From the NCBI GenBank assembly GCA_018402765.1, contig JAGYIE010000001.1, positions 620,001-684,000 on the forward strand: a stretch of 64,000 nt of DNA, in the 5' to 3' direction. Positions 52,889-62,382 of the stretch are shown here, in pieces (position 1 is the stretch's first letter; the number at the start of each line of letters is the position of its first letter). The notes below the pieces were generated by a model. The model did not search any database, was not told the origin of the DNA, and worked only from the letters and a program-made list of their open reading frames with translations. Source of the stretch: Vicingaceae bacterium (GTDB taxonomy: Bacteria > Bacteroidota > Bacteroidia > Flavobacteriales_E > Vicingaceae). The translations under genes and the position numbers were made by a program.

Positions 52889-52981
52889 GTTGTATAAACT
52901 TTGGATACAGTTGCACTTTAGGAACTATTGTAAGAATACTGAGGTTATTCCAAAAAATAAAAGAGAAACCAAAAAAAACGT

Positions 52982-52989
52982 TAAATTTG
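52982..52989 (+). promoter_or_regulatory. -7 promoter element of the HYC_CC_PP gene
   Basis: TAAATTTG, with the ATG only seven bases downstream. The mRNA would have almost no leader. Confidence 0.45.
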
Positions 52990-52996
52990 GGAATAA

Positions 52997-53401
52997 ATGA
53001 AAGCGATTTTATCCATATTCTTAATGTTACAAGTAGTGTTCAGTTCAATGAGCATTACCATAAATATGCATTATTGCTTAGGAGAATTATCAGACATCGC
53101 GATTTTCGACGACGCTGAAGTTTGTTCTTTTGAAAAGTATTTTGGAACTATAACTTCTGAAGACGGAGTTGCTATTACGAATAAGTCGTGCTGCGGAAGC
53201 GAACATTACGTGATAAATGGACAAAATCACAACACTACTTTAAAAAGTGAGACTGCACAAAAGCTCTCAATTGGCGAGTATAGGTTTGCTCAAAATAAAA
53301 TCACTCAGAATTACAATGGTCGTTTATCGACTTTTTACCTTTTAAATCCTCCTTTGGTTGAACCTCCCCTTTTTCTTCAGGTTCAATCTTTTCGTTTATA
53401 G
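52997..53401 (+). CDS. HYC_CC_PP family exported protein
   Basis: 134 residues with a signal-like start (ILSIFLMLQVVFSSMS). The three family landmarks are in order: MHYCLGE, KSCCGSE and NPPLVEPPLF. The family is small, exported and Bacteroidota-specific, often near copper or metal uptake genes. The Cys and His residues suggest a metal role. It precedes the MbnP gene by 70 bases on the same strand. Confidence 0.8.
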   Translation: MKAILSIFLMLQVVFSSMSITINMHYCLGELSDIAIFDDAEVCSFEKYFGTITSEDGVAITNKSCCGSEHYVINGQNHNTTLKSETAQKLSIGEYRFAQNKITQNYNGRLSTFYLLNPPLVEPPLFLQVQSFRL

Positions 53402-53471
53402 CCTTATTAATTTTTAACAAGAAATGTTATCAATTAAAAAATTATAAAACACCCCAATAAAAAATCGAATC

Positions 53472-54416
53472 ATGAAAAAGATACAACTACTTTTAGCACT
53501 TGTAATAAGCGTTTTAACACTGCAAGCACAGCAAGACATCTACTTAAAAATTAATCACCAACTAGGATCTTCTAGTTTTTCATATAACCAAACGGCTACC
53601 AACAATATTTCAAATTCTTTCAACCTTCAACGACTAGAATATTATATTTCTCAAATCACCTTAAATTATGATGGTGGTCAAGACACTACTTTAGACACTT
53701 ACATCCTAGTTGATGCAGGAACAACTACTAATCAATTATTGGGAACTTTTAATATAACCACATTAGAGAGTATCACTTTTGGAATTGGTGTTGACCCTGC
53801 TGTAAATAACAATGATCCTGATTTATGGCCTATGACGCATCCTCTGGCTCCCAAATCTCCATCCATGCATTGGGGCTGGGCTGCAGGATATCGTTTTGCA
53901 GCATTTGAAGGAATGACTGGAACTTCTATGAATACAGGTTGGCAAATCCATGCACTAGGGAATAGAAATTTTAATACACAAACAATTCCTACATCAGGCT
54001 ATACAATGGGCAATTCAACAACTATCGAATTAAATGCTGATTACACTCAAGCATTAAATAATATTACCGTTAATGGTAATTTATTTAGTCATGGAGAAAT
54101 TGGAGAAGCTGCTACATTGCTAAACAATTTCAATACAAGTGTATTCACTTCAGGTACAGTAGGAATACAAAAAAATGAATTCACTGCATTTACTATTTCT
54201 CCAAATCCGAGTGAAAAAGATATCGTCCTTACTTTTGAAGATAATCAAAATGGTAATGAACTAATTATAACTTCACTTAATGGTCAAGAGATAAAGAGGG
54301 AACTCATTACTTCGGGCAACAAAGTGAATATCTCAATAAATACCAAAGGAGCTTACATCGTAAATATCTTTAGCAAAGGACAACTTACCGGTTCTGAAAG
54401 AGTAATCATAAAGTAA
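53472..54416 (+). CDS. MbnP-like protein with type IX secretion C-terminal domain
   Basis: 314 residues. Signal peptide (LLLALVISVLTLQAQ). MbnP-like domain about 25-215: FNLQRLEYYISQITLNYDGG, then FGIGVDPAVNNNDPDLWP and SPSMHWGWAAGYRFAAFEG. The last about 80 residues (FTISPNPSEKDIVLTFEDNQ up to GSERVIIK) are a type A T9SS sorting domain, so the protein is moved to the cell surface. MbnP binds copper after a Trp is oxidised to kynurenine by its di-heme partner MbnH; two MauG/MbnH-like genes follow at once. The Trp residues in the HWGWA region are candidates. Confidence 0.85.
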   Translation: MKKIQLLLALVISVLTLQAQQDIYLKINHQLGSSSFSYNQTATNNISNSFNLQRLEYYISQITLNYDGGQDTTLDTYILVDAGTTTNQLLGTFNITTLESITFGIGVDPAVNNNDPDLWPMTHPLAPKSPSMHWGWAAGYRFAAFEGMTGTSMNTGWQIHALGNRNFNTQTIPTSGYTMGNSTTIELNADYTQALNNITVNGNLFSHGEIGEAATLLNNFNTSVFTSGTVGIQKNEFTAFTISPNPSEKDIVLTFEDNQNGNELIITSLNGQEIKRELITSGNKVNISINTKGAYIVNIFSKGQLTGSERVIIK

Positions 54417-54423
54417 AACTACA

Positions 54424-55425
54424 ATGAAAAATCCAAATCTTTTTAAAGGTTTGATCGTCATTGTTACCTGTTGTGTGTTTTTTCAAAGTTGTCAGAAAGA
54501 TGCTGACAGCGTTGAAGGCAATGGCATAGCCTATGATGATAAACCTTATCAACTGGAAATAGGAAATTTTGAACCTCCTGTAATTGCATCCGACAATAAA
54601 TTAACTGTTGAAGGTGTAAAATTGGGTAGAATGCTTTTCTATGAAAGAAAACTATCTGCTAACCAAACACAATCTTGTGCGAGTTGTCATCGCCAAGAAC
54701 ATGCGTTTACAGATACTAATCGATTCTCATTAGGAATTCGAGGCTTAAGAGGTCATCGAAATGCAATGGCAATTTTTAATATGGCTTGGAATACAAATGA
54801 ATTCTTTTGGGATGGAAGAGCTAGTTTATTGCGCCACTTAGCGCTAATTCCGATTCAAGATCCACTTGAAATGGATGAAACATTAGGAAATGTAATCAAT
54901 AAGCTTAAAGGAGAAGAAGCCTATCGTAACCAATTCATCAGGGCTTTTGGAAATGCAGAGATTACAGATGATAAAATAGCTTTGGCACTAGAGCAGTTCA
55001 TGAATTCTATCGTTTCGGTTAACAGTAAGTATGATCGTTTTGAAAACGGTACAGCTCAATTAAACAGTATAGAAGAACGTGGTCGATATTTATTTTTTGC
55101 AGAATTCAATCCAAGTTTCCCTAGTCTTTCAGGAGCTGATTGTGCGCATTGCCACTCCACCAGAAATTTTGAAAACGATCGGTATTTAAACAATGCATTA
55201 GATAATGATGCCGATATGAAAGATAATGGGCGAATGGATGTAACGAACAATCCAAATGATAAAGGAAAATTTAAGGTCACTTCCTTAAGAAATATTGAGT
55301 TAACTGCACCGTATATGCATGATGGCCGTTTTAGAACGTTAGAAGAAGTAGTTGAGCATTATAACTCAGGCATGAAAAACTCTTCTACTATAGATCCTAC
55401 GTTAATCTATCCGTTAAACAGCTGA
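54424..55425 (+). CDS. Di-heme cytochrome-c peroxidase family lipoprotein (MauG/MbnH-like), interrupted by TGA
   Basis: 333 residues up to a TGA at 55423-55425. Lipoprotein (QSC, Cys23). Heme sites CASCH (85-89) and CAHCH (240-244), with FWDGRA at 128-133 and APYMHDGR near the C-terminus. In frame after the TGA come 34 further codons (GLQLSAEDKKALIAFLKTLT) that are the normal family end, stopping at 55528 directly before the next ATG. The stop is either a nonsense mutation, a read error, or a read-through. The heme core is complete without the tail. As partner of the MbnP-like protein it may oxidise it. Confidence 0.88.
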   Translation: MKNPNLFKGLIVIVTCCVFFQSCQKDADSVEGNGIAYDDKPYQLEIGNFEPPVIASDNKLTVEGVKLGRMLFYERKLSANQTQSCASCHRQEHAFTDTNRFSLGIRGLRGHRNAMAIFNMAWNTNEFFWDGRASLLRHLALIPIQDPLEMDETLGNVINKLKGEEAYRNQFIRAFGNAEITDDKIALALEQFMNSIVSVNSKYDRFENGTAQLNSIEERGRYLFFAEFNPSFPSLSGADCAHCHSTRNFENDRYLNNALDNDADMKDNGRMDVTNNPNDKGKFKVTSLRNIELTAPYMHDGRFRTLEEVVEHYNSGMKNSSTIDPTLIYPLNS

Positions 55426-55530
55426 GGTTTACAACTTTCGGCAGAGGATAAAAAAGCATTGATCGCTTTTTTAAAAACATTAACTGATGACGATTTACTA
55501 ACGAATCCGGAATATTCTAACCCATTGTAA
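55426..55530 (+). pseudogene. In-frame C-terminal tail of the di-heme enzyme beyond the TGA
   Basis: 34 codons plus stop, conserved family tail LSAEDKKALIAFLKTLTDDD. Its preservation suggests that the stop is recent or that it is decoded. Confidence 0.7.
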
Positions 55531-56565
55531 ATGCGAAAAAGAAACTATAACATAACCGCAGCACAGCTTCTAACTTTGTTAGGATTTGTGTTTTTTATGT
55601 ATGGTTTTCAGTTTCTTTCGAAAGAAATAAAAGAAGAATCCTTAATCGCTATTCCGGAAGGATTTCCCAACATGGAATTCCCCGAAGGAAATGAGTTCTC
55701 TCCTGAACGCTGGAAATTGGGTAAAAAACTCTTCAACGATCCCATTTTATCAATTGATAGGTCCATTAGCTGCGGCAGCTGTCATCATCCTTATCTAGCC
55801 TTTTCAGATTCTGTTGATCTAAGTCCGGGAGTGTTTAAAAGAGCAGGCGTTCGCAATGCACCATCTTTGGCGAATATTGGATACCATCCTTACTTTTTGA
55901 GAGAAGGAAGTGTGCCAACAATTGAAATGCAGGTATTGGTTCCTATACAGGAGCATAATGAATTCAATAACAACATCGTAAACATTGCTAAAGAATTGGA
56001 TAAAGATACTACTTACGTAGCAATGAGTCTAGCGGCATATAATAGAAGACCTGATCCATATGTTATATCCAGGGCTTTAGCGAATTACGAACGGACGTTT
56101 ATTAGTGGAAATAGTCGGTATGATGAACATAAGTTCCAAGGTAAAAAGAAAGCGTTGACAGAAAGTGAGAAAAATGGAATGAAGCTTTTTTTTAGTGAGC
56201 GTCTGCAATGCGGAACTTGCCACGGCGGATTTAATTTTACCAATTATGCCATTGAAAACAATGGACTGCTAAAAGAATATACGGACCCAGGAAGGTATAG
56301 ACTCACTCTTGACTCAATCGATTACGCGAAATTCAAAGTTCCGTCACTGAGAAATATTTCACTTACTGCTCCTTATATGCATAACGGATCAATTCAAACA
56401 TTGGAGGAAGTTATCGAACTGTATAACAAAGGAGGAATTAATCACACCTATCAAAACAAACTAATAAAACCACTTCAGTTATCTAATATTGAGAAAGATG
56501 AATTAATAAAATTTCTAAATACCTTAACTGATTATACATTTGTAAACAACAAAATTTGGCAGTAA
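55531..56565 (+). CDS. Second di-heme cytochrome-c peroxidase family protein
   Basis: 344 residues, N-terminal membrane anchor or signal (about 11-29). Heme sites CGSCH (81-85) and CGTCH (227-231), with APYMHNG near the end. The FWDGRA segment of the first enzyme is replaced by YFLREGSVPTIE, so the two are not recent duplicates and may act at different steps. Its start follows the read-through stop of the first gene with no gap. Confidence 0.88.
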   Translation: MRKRNYNITAAQLLTLLGFVFFMYGFQFLSKEIKEESLIAIPEGFPNMEFPEGNEFSPERWKLGKKLFNDPILSIDRSISCGSCHHPYLAFSDSVDLSPGVFKRAGVRNAPSLANIGYHPYFLREGSVPTIEMQVLVPIQEHNEFNNNIVNIAKELDKDTTYVAMSLAAYNRRPDPYVISRALANYERTFISGNSRYDEHKFQGKKKALTESEKNGMKLFFSERLQCGTCHGGFNFTNYAIENNGLLKEYTDPGRYRLTLDSIDYAKFKVPSLRNISLTAPYMHNGSIQTLEEVIELYNKGGINHTYQNKLIKPLQLSNIEKDELIKFLNTLTDYTFVNNKIWQ

Positions 56566-56702
56566 ATCGACCTTTTTAATAGCATCCCAACAAGGGCTTT
56601 TTCAAAATATATTTTTCATTACTTTGCAAAAAATTTGATTTTAAGATTCATTAACGTTTCCATCAATCAAATTCTTTCTAATTAAAATCAATTAATTTTC
56701 AC

Positions 56703-57449
56703 ATGCCATTAAAAGAAGAATTTAGAACCCAAGGCGATTTCCTATTTAAACATAGAAGCTATTTGCCGGTATTAATTATCCTAATGGGATTAGCGGTGTA
56801 CATCTTTAACCAATCTAAAAATCCGCAATTAAACCTTGATAATGCCTATGATAAAATCTGTGTATTCGTAGGATTATTAGGTTTGGTTATCCGATCAATT
56901 GCGGTTGGCTATTCTGCAGATCACACTTCAGGAAGAAACACATCAGTAGGACAAGTAGCAGAGCATATTAATACAACAGGTTTTTACTCAATTTGTCGCC
57001 ATCCACTATACTTAGGCAACTACTTTATGTGGTTGGGTGTAGCAATGCTAACCAATGACATTTGGTTTCTTGTAGCATTTACAGGTTTGTATTGGATTTA
57101 TTATGAGCGCATCATGTATGCTGAAGAAGCATTTCTAACAGAAAAATACGGACAACGTTACATCAATTGGGCGAAAGGAGTTCCTGCTTTTGTTCCTGCT
57201 TTTACAAAGTGGAAAAAGCCTGAATTCTCATTCAGTTGGCCCAAAATAATTCGTCAAGAGCGCACGGGTATTTTAAACTTATTTTTATTGATTTTTATCT
57301 TCAAATCGATTGGTGCATACATTGCAAAAGGTCAAACCTTTGATCTTACTTCTTGGTGGTTTATGGGAATTGCAGGAGCTATTGTTTGGTATTTGATTAC
57401 TAAAATAATCCAAAAAACAACGAACTACTTAAACGTAGATCGTCCTTAA
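56703..57449 (+). CDS. Isoprenylcysteine methyltransferase-like membrane methyltransferase
   Basis: 248 residues, about five membrane segments. The C-terminal SAM-binding block of the ICMT/PEMT fold is clear: GFYSICRHPLYLGNYFMWLG, followed by YYERIMYAEEAFLTEKYG and Y-x-x-W near 155. Substrate could be a lipid, lipid A phosphate or another membrane amphiphile. No partner gene nearby; it has its own terminator. Confidence 0.78.
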   Translation: MPLKEEFRTQGDFLFKHRSYLPVLIILMGLAVYIFNQSKNPQLNLDNAYDKICVFVGLLGLVIRSIAVGYSADHTSGRNTSVGQVAEHINTTGFYSICRHPLYLGNYFMWLGVAMLTNDIWFLVAFTGLYWIYYERIMYAEEAFLTEKYGQRYINWAKGVPAFVPAFTKWKKPEFSFSWPKIIRQERTGILNLFLLIFIFKSIGAYIAKGQTFDLTSWWFMGIAGAIVWYLITKIIQKTTNYLNVDRP

Positions 57450-57472
57450 TAAATCATATAAAAATAAATAGA

Positions 57473-57500
57473 AAAGGAAGGCTAATTAGTCTTCTTTTTT
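57473..57500 (+). terminator. Terminator of the 56703 gene
   Basis: Hairpin AAGGAAGGCTAA / TTAGTCTTC around 57480, followed by TTTTTTTTG. Confidence 0.6.
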
Positions 57501-57517
57501 TTGTTTTTATGGGAAGA

Positions 57518-57735
57518 AGTCACAAAGAAATTAATGAATTGACTTAATGATTCATAATTATCTTATCACAACTTTTACCACAAAGATCGTAACGGGTTTC
57601 GCAAAAGTCACAAAGAAATTAGGACGTAATTTTAAAATAACTTATTGATATATAGATTTTTTAACACATTAATATCAAATTTTAACCACAAAGAGCGCAA
57701 CGGTTTCCGCAAAGGTGACAAAGAAATTAAGAAAT
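57518..57735. repeat. CACAAAG dispersed elements, two to three units
   Basis: Two diverged units begin ACCACAAAGATCGTAACGGG and ACCACAAAGAGCGCAACGG, and each continues to GACAAAGAAATTA or GTCACAAAGAAATTA; a partial third precedes. Unit length is about 100 bases. Confidence 0.7.
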
Positions 57736-57750
57736 GATTTTAAACTTACT

Positions 57751-57829
57751 TATTGGTAAATTGACCTATTGGTACATTGATACATTGACCTTTTGTTACA
57801 TTAAAAATTGGTACATCGCTTCATTGATT
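57751..57829 (+). repeat. 16-bp tandem repeat array, diverged
   Basis: Units at 57751, 57767, 57783, 57799 and 57814 (one is 15 bases) share the YATTGNTA and ATTGAT words of the 10671-10800 array. It ends six bases before the stop codon of the ABC transporter gene. Confidence 0.65.
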
Positions 57830-57834
57830 CGCAA

Positions 57835-59646
57835 TTAAATCCTCGCTTGATAGGTGTATAAATCGTAATAACGACCCTCAGACTGAATCAACTCATCATG
57901 ATCTCCACGTTCGGCAATTCTACCTTCTTCAATAACTAGAATTTGGTCTGCTTTTTTTATGGTAGATAATCGGTGAGCAATTACAAATGTGGTTCTACCT
58001 TTCATCAATTCATTCAAGCTTTTCTGAATCAATGCTTCACTTTCATTATCCAAATTAGAAGTCGCTTCGTCCAAAATAATAATCTTAGGATCGGCTAATA
58101 TCGCTCTAGCAATAGCAATTCGTTGACGCTGACCTCCTGAAAGCTTTACTCCCCGTTCACCTATTAAGGTATCTAAGCCTTCATCAAAACGGTCAGTGAA
58201 TTCATTCACATAGGCGGCATTAACAGCCTTTTGTAATTGTTCCTCAGTTGCATTTGGTCGCGGAAACAAAATATTTTCCCTGATCGTTCCTTCGAACAAA
58301 AATTCATCTTGTAAAACCACGCCTAAATTTCTTCGATAATGGTTCAATTTTACTTTTGACAAATCTTTGCCGTCAATGGTGATCATTCCCGATTTAGGAT
58401 TTAAAAAGGTAGCTGATAAACCTGCAATTGTCGATTTTCCTGACCCCGAACTTCCTACCAATGCTGTAACTGTTCCGGAAGCTGCTTCGAAGCTAATGTT
58501 GTGAATTACTTCCTTTCCTTTTTCATAGGCAAAAGAAACGTCTTTGAATTCAATATCTCCAATTATACTAGGCAACTCCTCTGTTCGATTTCCTGCATCC
58601 TCCTCTGCCTCCATATTCATCAACTCCTCAGTTCTATCCAACCCGGCCATGGCTTCTGTAAGTTGACTACCGATATTACTCATTTGCACAATAGGGGCAA
58701 TCATAAATCCTAAAAGCAGGGTAAACGATAAGAAATCTCCAACTGTTAAATCACCCGACATAATTTTATAACCACCAATTCCCATAATTCCTGTAGAGGC
58801 CAATCCCAAAAGAAAAGTCGATGAACTCGTCATTGCAGCTGTAGCAGTTAAACTTCGCTTTACATTATTAAATAACCGCTCCACACCTTCTTCAAAGGTT
58901 TTATTTTCTTGATCTTCGGCATTGAAGGCTTTTATAACTCTTACACCAGCCAATGATTCTGTCAATCTTCCGGTCACCTCAGCATTAATAACTCCACGCT
59001 TTCTAAAAATTGGCCGAATGTATTTGAATGCCTTCAAGGCAACTATACCAAACACTGCCACAGGCACCAATACAAACAAAGTCATAGAAGGGCTAATTTT
59101 CAATAACAGCACCAATGAAATCACCGCAGTAATGGTCCCTCCAACCATTTGAACCAATCCAGTTCCGATTAAATTACGAACCCCTTCTACATCGGTCATT
59201 ATTCGAGATACCAACACGCCAGATTTTGTATTATCAAAAAAACTAATGGGTAAAGAAAGCACCTTCTTTTGGACTTTAGCTCGCAATTCTGAAATTAAAT
59301 ATTGTGCTTGGACACTCAAAATCTTGGTCAATAAAAAGGAAGTGACTGCTTGAACCAAAATTGCAATTCCCACTATCAACAAAAGACTATACAATTGATC
59401 ATAATCCTTATTAGGGATAACGTCATCCAACAGAGCTTTACTTTTCCAAGGCAACACCAAACTCGCCAAACGACTCAATACAATCAGAAACAAACCGATA
59501 AAAACAAGTTTTCTTCTAGGCCAAATAATTGTTTTGAATGCTTGCAACATCGTCACTTTGGTATGCTTTGCAGGCACTCCTTCATCTGCTGCAAAATTGC
59601 GTCGCTTTTTGGGTGTCTTTTCTTGAAATCGTTGTAAATTCTTCAT
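57835..59646 (-). CDS. ABC-type exporter half-transporter (MsbA/MDR type)
   Basis: 603 residues, membrane domain fused to ATPase. Six membrane segments in about 45-330, then the nucleotide-binding domain: Walker A GSSGSGKST, signature LSGGQRQR, Walker B IIILDEATSNLD, and the His switch in FVIAHRLS. Works as a homodimer; lipid A flipping or drug export are possible. A basic 30-residue N-terminal extension (KTPKKRRNFAADEG) precedes the fold. Not linked to the divergent arsenic operon functionally as far as sequence shows. Confidence 0.92.
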   Translation of the reverse strand: MKNLQRFQEKTPKKRRNFAADEGVPAKHTKVTMLQAFKTIIWPRRKLVFIGLFLIVLSRLASLVLPWKSKALLDDVIPNKDYDQLYSLLLIVGIAILVQAVTSFLLTKILSVQAQYLISELRAKVQKKVLSLPISFFDNTKSGVLVSRIMTDVEGVRNLIGTGLVQMVGGTITAVISLVLLLKISPSMTLFVLVPVAVFGIVALKAFKYIRPIFRKRGVINAEVTGRLTESLAGVRVIKAFNAEDQENKTFEEGVERLFNNVKRSLTATAAMTSSSTFLLGLASTGIMGIGGYKIMSGDLTVGDFLSFTLLLGFMIAPIVQMSNIGSQLTEAMAGLDRTEELMNMEAEEDAGNRTEELPSIIGDIEFKDVSFAYEKGKEVIHNISFEAASGTVTALVGSSGSGKSTIAGLSATFLNPKSGMITIDGKDLSKVKLNHYRRNLGVVLQDEFLFEGTIRENILFPRPNATEEQLQKAVNAAYVNEFTDRFDEGLDTLIGERGVKLSGGQRQRIAIARAILADPKIIILDEATSNLDNESEALIQKSLNELMKGRTTFVIAHRLSTIKKADQILVIEEGRIAERGDHDELIQSEGRYYDLYTYQARI

Positions 59647-59748
59647 AGTTCATTTTAGAAAGTTCGAAGTTAAGCAGGTAATTATTTTATTGGGAAATTA
59701 ATTCAAATAAATAAAATTCATCGTAATATTGCAATATAATAATACAAC

Positions 59749-60078
59749 ATGGGACTTACAAAATCAACACTTTTTACAGAAGAACAAAACGAACTAGCAG
59801 TTTTAGCGAAAGCCTTAGGTCATCCTGCTAGAATTGCTATTCTACAACACCTATTATCAACAAATGCATGCATCAATAGTGATTTAGTTCAAGAGCTAGG
59901 ATTAGCGCAGGCTACAATAAGTCAACACTTAAAGGAGCTAAAAGTGATTGGTTTAATACAAGGAACAGTAGAAGGGGTTTCCATGAGTTACTGCATCAAT
60001 CCTGAAAAGTGGAATGAACTTCAAACGTTCTTCAATCATTTATTTAATCAATATCAACCAAAAAATAATTGTTGCTAA
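59749..60078 (+). CDS. arsR: ArsR/SmtB-family metalloregulator
   Basis: 109 residues. Winged HTH from about 20 to 85: LAKALGHPARIAILQHLL, then LVQELGLAQATISQHLKELK. A Cys before the recognition helices (STNACINSDL) stands where ArsR has its ELCVCDL arsenite site, and the protein ends in a Cys pair. First gene of the arsenic operon, so it should repress it until As(III) binds. Confidence 0.9.
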   Translation: MGLTKSTLFTEEQNELAVLAKALGHPARIAILQHLLSTNACINSDLVQELGLAQATISQHLKELKVIGLIQGTVEGVSMSYCINPEKWNELQTFFNHLFNQYQPKNNCC

Positions 60079-60088
60079 ACTAGAAATT

Positions 60089-60562
60089 ATGAAAATATCA
60101 GAAATCAAAAATCATTTATCAAACAGCAATCAAATTGCATTTCAATTACCAAATGGCGAATTAGTTCCTTCACACTTTCATGTAACAGAAGTGGGTGTAG
60201 TTTCTAAACACTTCATCGATTGTGGTGGAACAGTAAGAACAGAAGAAAAAGCAAATTTCCAATTATGGGAAGCTAATGATTATGACCATCGTTTGCATCC
60301 TGAAAAACTGACCAACATCATCGAACTTTCTGAGAGAGTGTTAGAAATAGGTGACTTGGAAATTGAAGTAGAATACCAAGGAGATACCATTGGAAAATAC
60401 GACCTAGACTTTGACGGTAGCAATTTCTTATTACTATCAACAACGACTGATTGCTTAGCAAAAGATAAATGTGGTATTCCTGAGCAGAAACCAAGAATAA
60501 GAATGAGTGCAATTGGTCATTCAAATGAATCTACTTGCACTCCTGGTGGTGGTTGTTGCTAA
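60089..60562 (+). CDS. DUF6428-family protein of the arsenic operon
   Basis: 157 residues from the ATG at 60089 (MKISEIKNHL), which is ten bases after the arsR stop; an ATG at 60014 is inside arsR. Contains SHFHVTEVGVVSKHFIDCGG and LLSTTTDCLAKDKCG. It ends CTPGGGCC. The Cys content suggests arsenic or metal handling, consistent with its fixed place between arsR and arsC in Bacteroidota. Biochemical role not known to me. Confidence 0.78.
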   Translation: MKISEIKNHLSNSNQIAFQLPNGELVPSHFHVTEVGVVSKHFIDCGGTVRTEEKANFQLWEANDYDHRLHPEKLTNIIELSERVLEIGDLEIEVEYQGDTIGKYDLDFDGSNFLLLSTTTDCLAKDKCGIPEQKPRIRMSAIGHSNESTCTPGGGCC

Positions 60563-60575
60563 ATACAAAAACTAA

Positions 60576-61217
60576 ATGACAACAACACAACCTATATTAT
60601 TTTCTGATATAGAAGCTTCTTTTAGTGGATATAATCATCAAGAAATTTCAGAAGATAGAAAAGCAGTTTTACAACCGCTGATTGACTTTATTCAAACGAA
60701 AGTAGAAGATAAGCAGCCAGTTAGAATCAATTTTATTTGTACCCACAACTCTAGAAGAAGTCATCTGACGCAAGTGTGGGCGCAAACGATGGCGAAAAAT
60801 TATAACATCCCGGATGTGACATGCTATTCGAGCGGGACAGAAACCACTGCCCTATTTCCAAAAGTGGCAGAAACGTTAGAAAATACTGGCTTTAAAGTAA
60901 GCAGACTTTCGAACGGTGAAAACCCGATTTACAGTATAAAGTTTGCTGACAATGAATTACCGATTATCGCATTTTCGAAAAAGTTGGATAGCGAGTTTAA
61001 TCCAAAAAATGGTTTCGCGGCTGTTATGACTTGTTCACAAGCTGATGGAGCTTGCCCATTTGTTGTTGGTGCTGAAAAGCGAATTCCAATCACTTTTGAA
61101 GACCCCAAAGCATTTGATAATACACCTCAACAGTCAGAAAAGTATTTAGAACGGAGTATGCAGATTGCCAACGAAATGAACTATGTATTTATGACAGTAA
61201 ACCAAATCATAAAATGA
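60576..61217 (+). CDS. Arsenate reductase, low-molecular-weight protein tyrosine phosphatase type
   Basis: 213 residues. The phosphate loop is C-THNSR-R-S at 55-62 (Cys55, Arg61), then the SSGT segment. The C-terminal [11 protein letters not shown] carries the extra cysteines that pass the disulfide to thioredoxin in this class. Reduces arsenate to arsenite for the pump next door. Overlaps the transporter gene by four bases (ATGA). Confidence 0.85.
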   Translation: MTTTQPILFSDIEASFSGYNHQEISEDRKAVLQPLIDFIQTKVEDKQPVRINFICTHNSRRSHLTQVWAQTMAKNYNIPDVTCYSSGTETTALFPKVAETLENTGFKVSRLSNGENPIYSIKFADNELPIIAFSKKLDSEFNPKNGFAAVMTCSQADGACPFVVGAEKRIPITFEDPKAFDNTPQQSEKYLERSMQIANEMNYVFMTVNQIIK

Positions 61218-62239
61218 AAAAGCTCAACTTTATCGATAAAAACCTCACGTGGTGGATCTTTTTAGCGATGTTAATCGGTGTTGCCATTGGTTATTTTTAT
61301 CCGAAATCGGCTGATTTTATCAACTCATTTAGTTCGGGCTCTACGAATATTCCCATTGCTATTGGATTGATTTTAATGATGTATCCACCGTTGGCAAAAG
61401 TCAACTATGCGCTTTTGCCCAAAGTTTTTCGAAATATAAAGGTCCTTTCTGTTTCCTTGCTGCTTAACTGGGTAATTGGACCCATTTTAATGTTTGCTTT
61501 AGCCATGATTTTCTTACAAGATCACCCTGGCTATATGATTGGTTTGATTCTAATTGGATTAGCTCGTTGTATTGCTATGGTTTTGGTATGGAATGATTTG
61601 GCCGAAGGAAGCCCCGAATATGGAGCAGGATTGGTCGCATTGAACAGTATTTTTCAAGTGTTTGCTTATTCATTTTACGCATGGTTGTTCATCACAGTGC
61701 TTCCTCCTTATTTCGGATTTAAAGGTGCTTTGGTTGATATCTCCATTTCTACTATTGCCGAAAGTGTAGCGATCTATTTAGGTCTGCCATTTCTTATGGG
61801 ACTTTTAAGTCGATTAATATTGGTGAAATTAAAAGGCGAAGAATGGTACACCACTCAATTTATTCCGCGTATTTCTCCGTTGACATTGATTGCCTTATTA
61901 TTTACAATTATTGTGATGTTTTCCTTGAAGGGAGAGTTAATCGTTCAAATTCCTTTTGATGTATTGTTGATCGCCGTGCCACTGATGATTTATTTCATCA
62001 TCATGTTCTTGATTGGCTTCTTTGTGAGTAAAGCAATCGGGGCTACCTATGATAAAAATGCAGCCATTGCATTTACTGCTGCAGGCAATAATTTCGAATT
62101 GGCCATCGCGGTTGCTATCGCTGTTTTCGGACTAAATTCTGATCAAGCTTTTGTTGGTGTAATAGGCCCTTTGGTGGAAGTGCCTGCATTGATTCTGTTA
62201 GTGAGAGTGGCTTTTTGGTTGAGGGGAAAGTATTATTAA
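61214..62239 (+). CDS. ACR3-family arsenite efflux transporter
   Basis: 341 residues, ten membrane segments. Family motif [20 protein letters not shown] contains the essential Cys; [20 protein letters not shown] is the conserved late segment. Extrudes As(III). Coupled to the reductase by an ATGA overlap. Hairpin after the gene is weak. Confidence 0.93.
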   Translation: MKKLNFIDKNLTWWIFLAMLIGVAIGYFYPKSADFINSFSSGSTNIPIAIGLILMMYPPLAKVNYALLPKVFRNIKVLSVSLLLNWVIGPILMFALAMIFLQDHPGYMIGLILIGLARCIAMVLVWNDLAEGSPEYGAGLVALNSIFQVFAYSFYAWLFITVLPPYFGFKGALVDISISTIAESVAIYLGLPFLMGLLSRLILVKLKGEEWYTTQFIPRISPLTLIALLFTIIVMFSLKGELIVQIPFDVLLIAVPLMIYFIIMFLIGFFVSKAIGATYDKNAAIAFTAAGNNFELAIAVAIAVFGLNSDQAFVGVIGPLVEVPALILLVRVAFWLRGKYY

Positions 62240-62331
62240 ATACATAATTCATCCTTAAATAATACCTCCTTATTCTTGGTTCTACTCTATATATAGAAGA
62301 ACTTCTCTGATTCCAATGCTTTTAATTTAAC

Positions 62332-62346
62332 AACCCTCCTAGGGTT
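62332..62346. terminator. Weak hairpin between ACR3 and KdsA genes
   Basis: AACCCT / AGGGTT with a three-base loop. No good T tail, so it may be a small dispersed palindrome instead. Confidence 0.35.
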
Positions 62347-62382
62347 ATTAGCCGCTGAATTGCTAACCCCTGGAAGGTTTTA

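Noticed and set aside
55423-55425. Selenocysteine at the TGA
   Set aside because: No SECIS-like hairpin was recognised after it and this family does not use selenocysteine; mutation or error is simpler.
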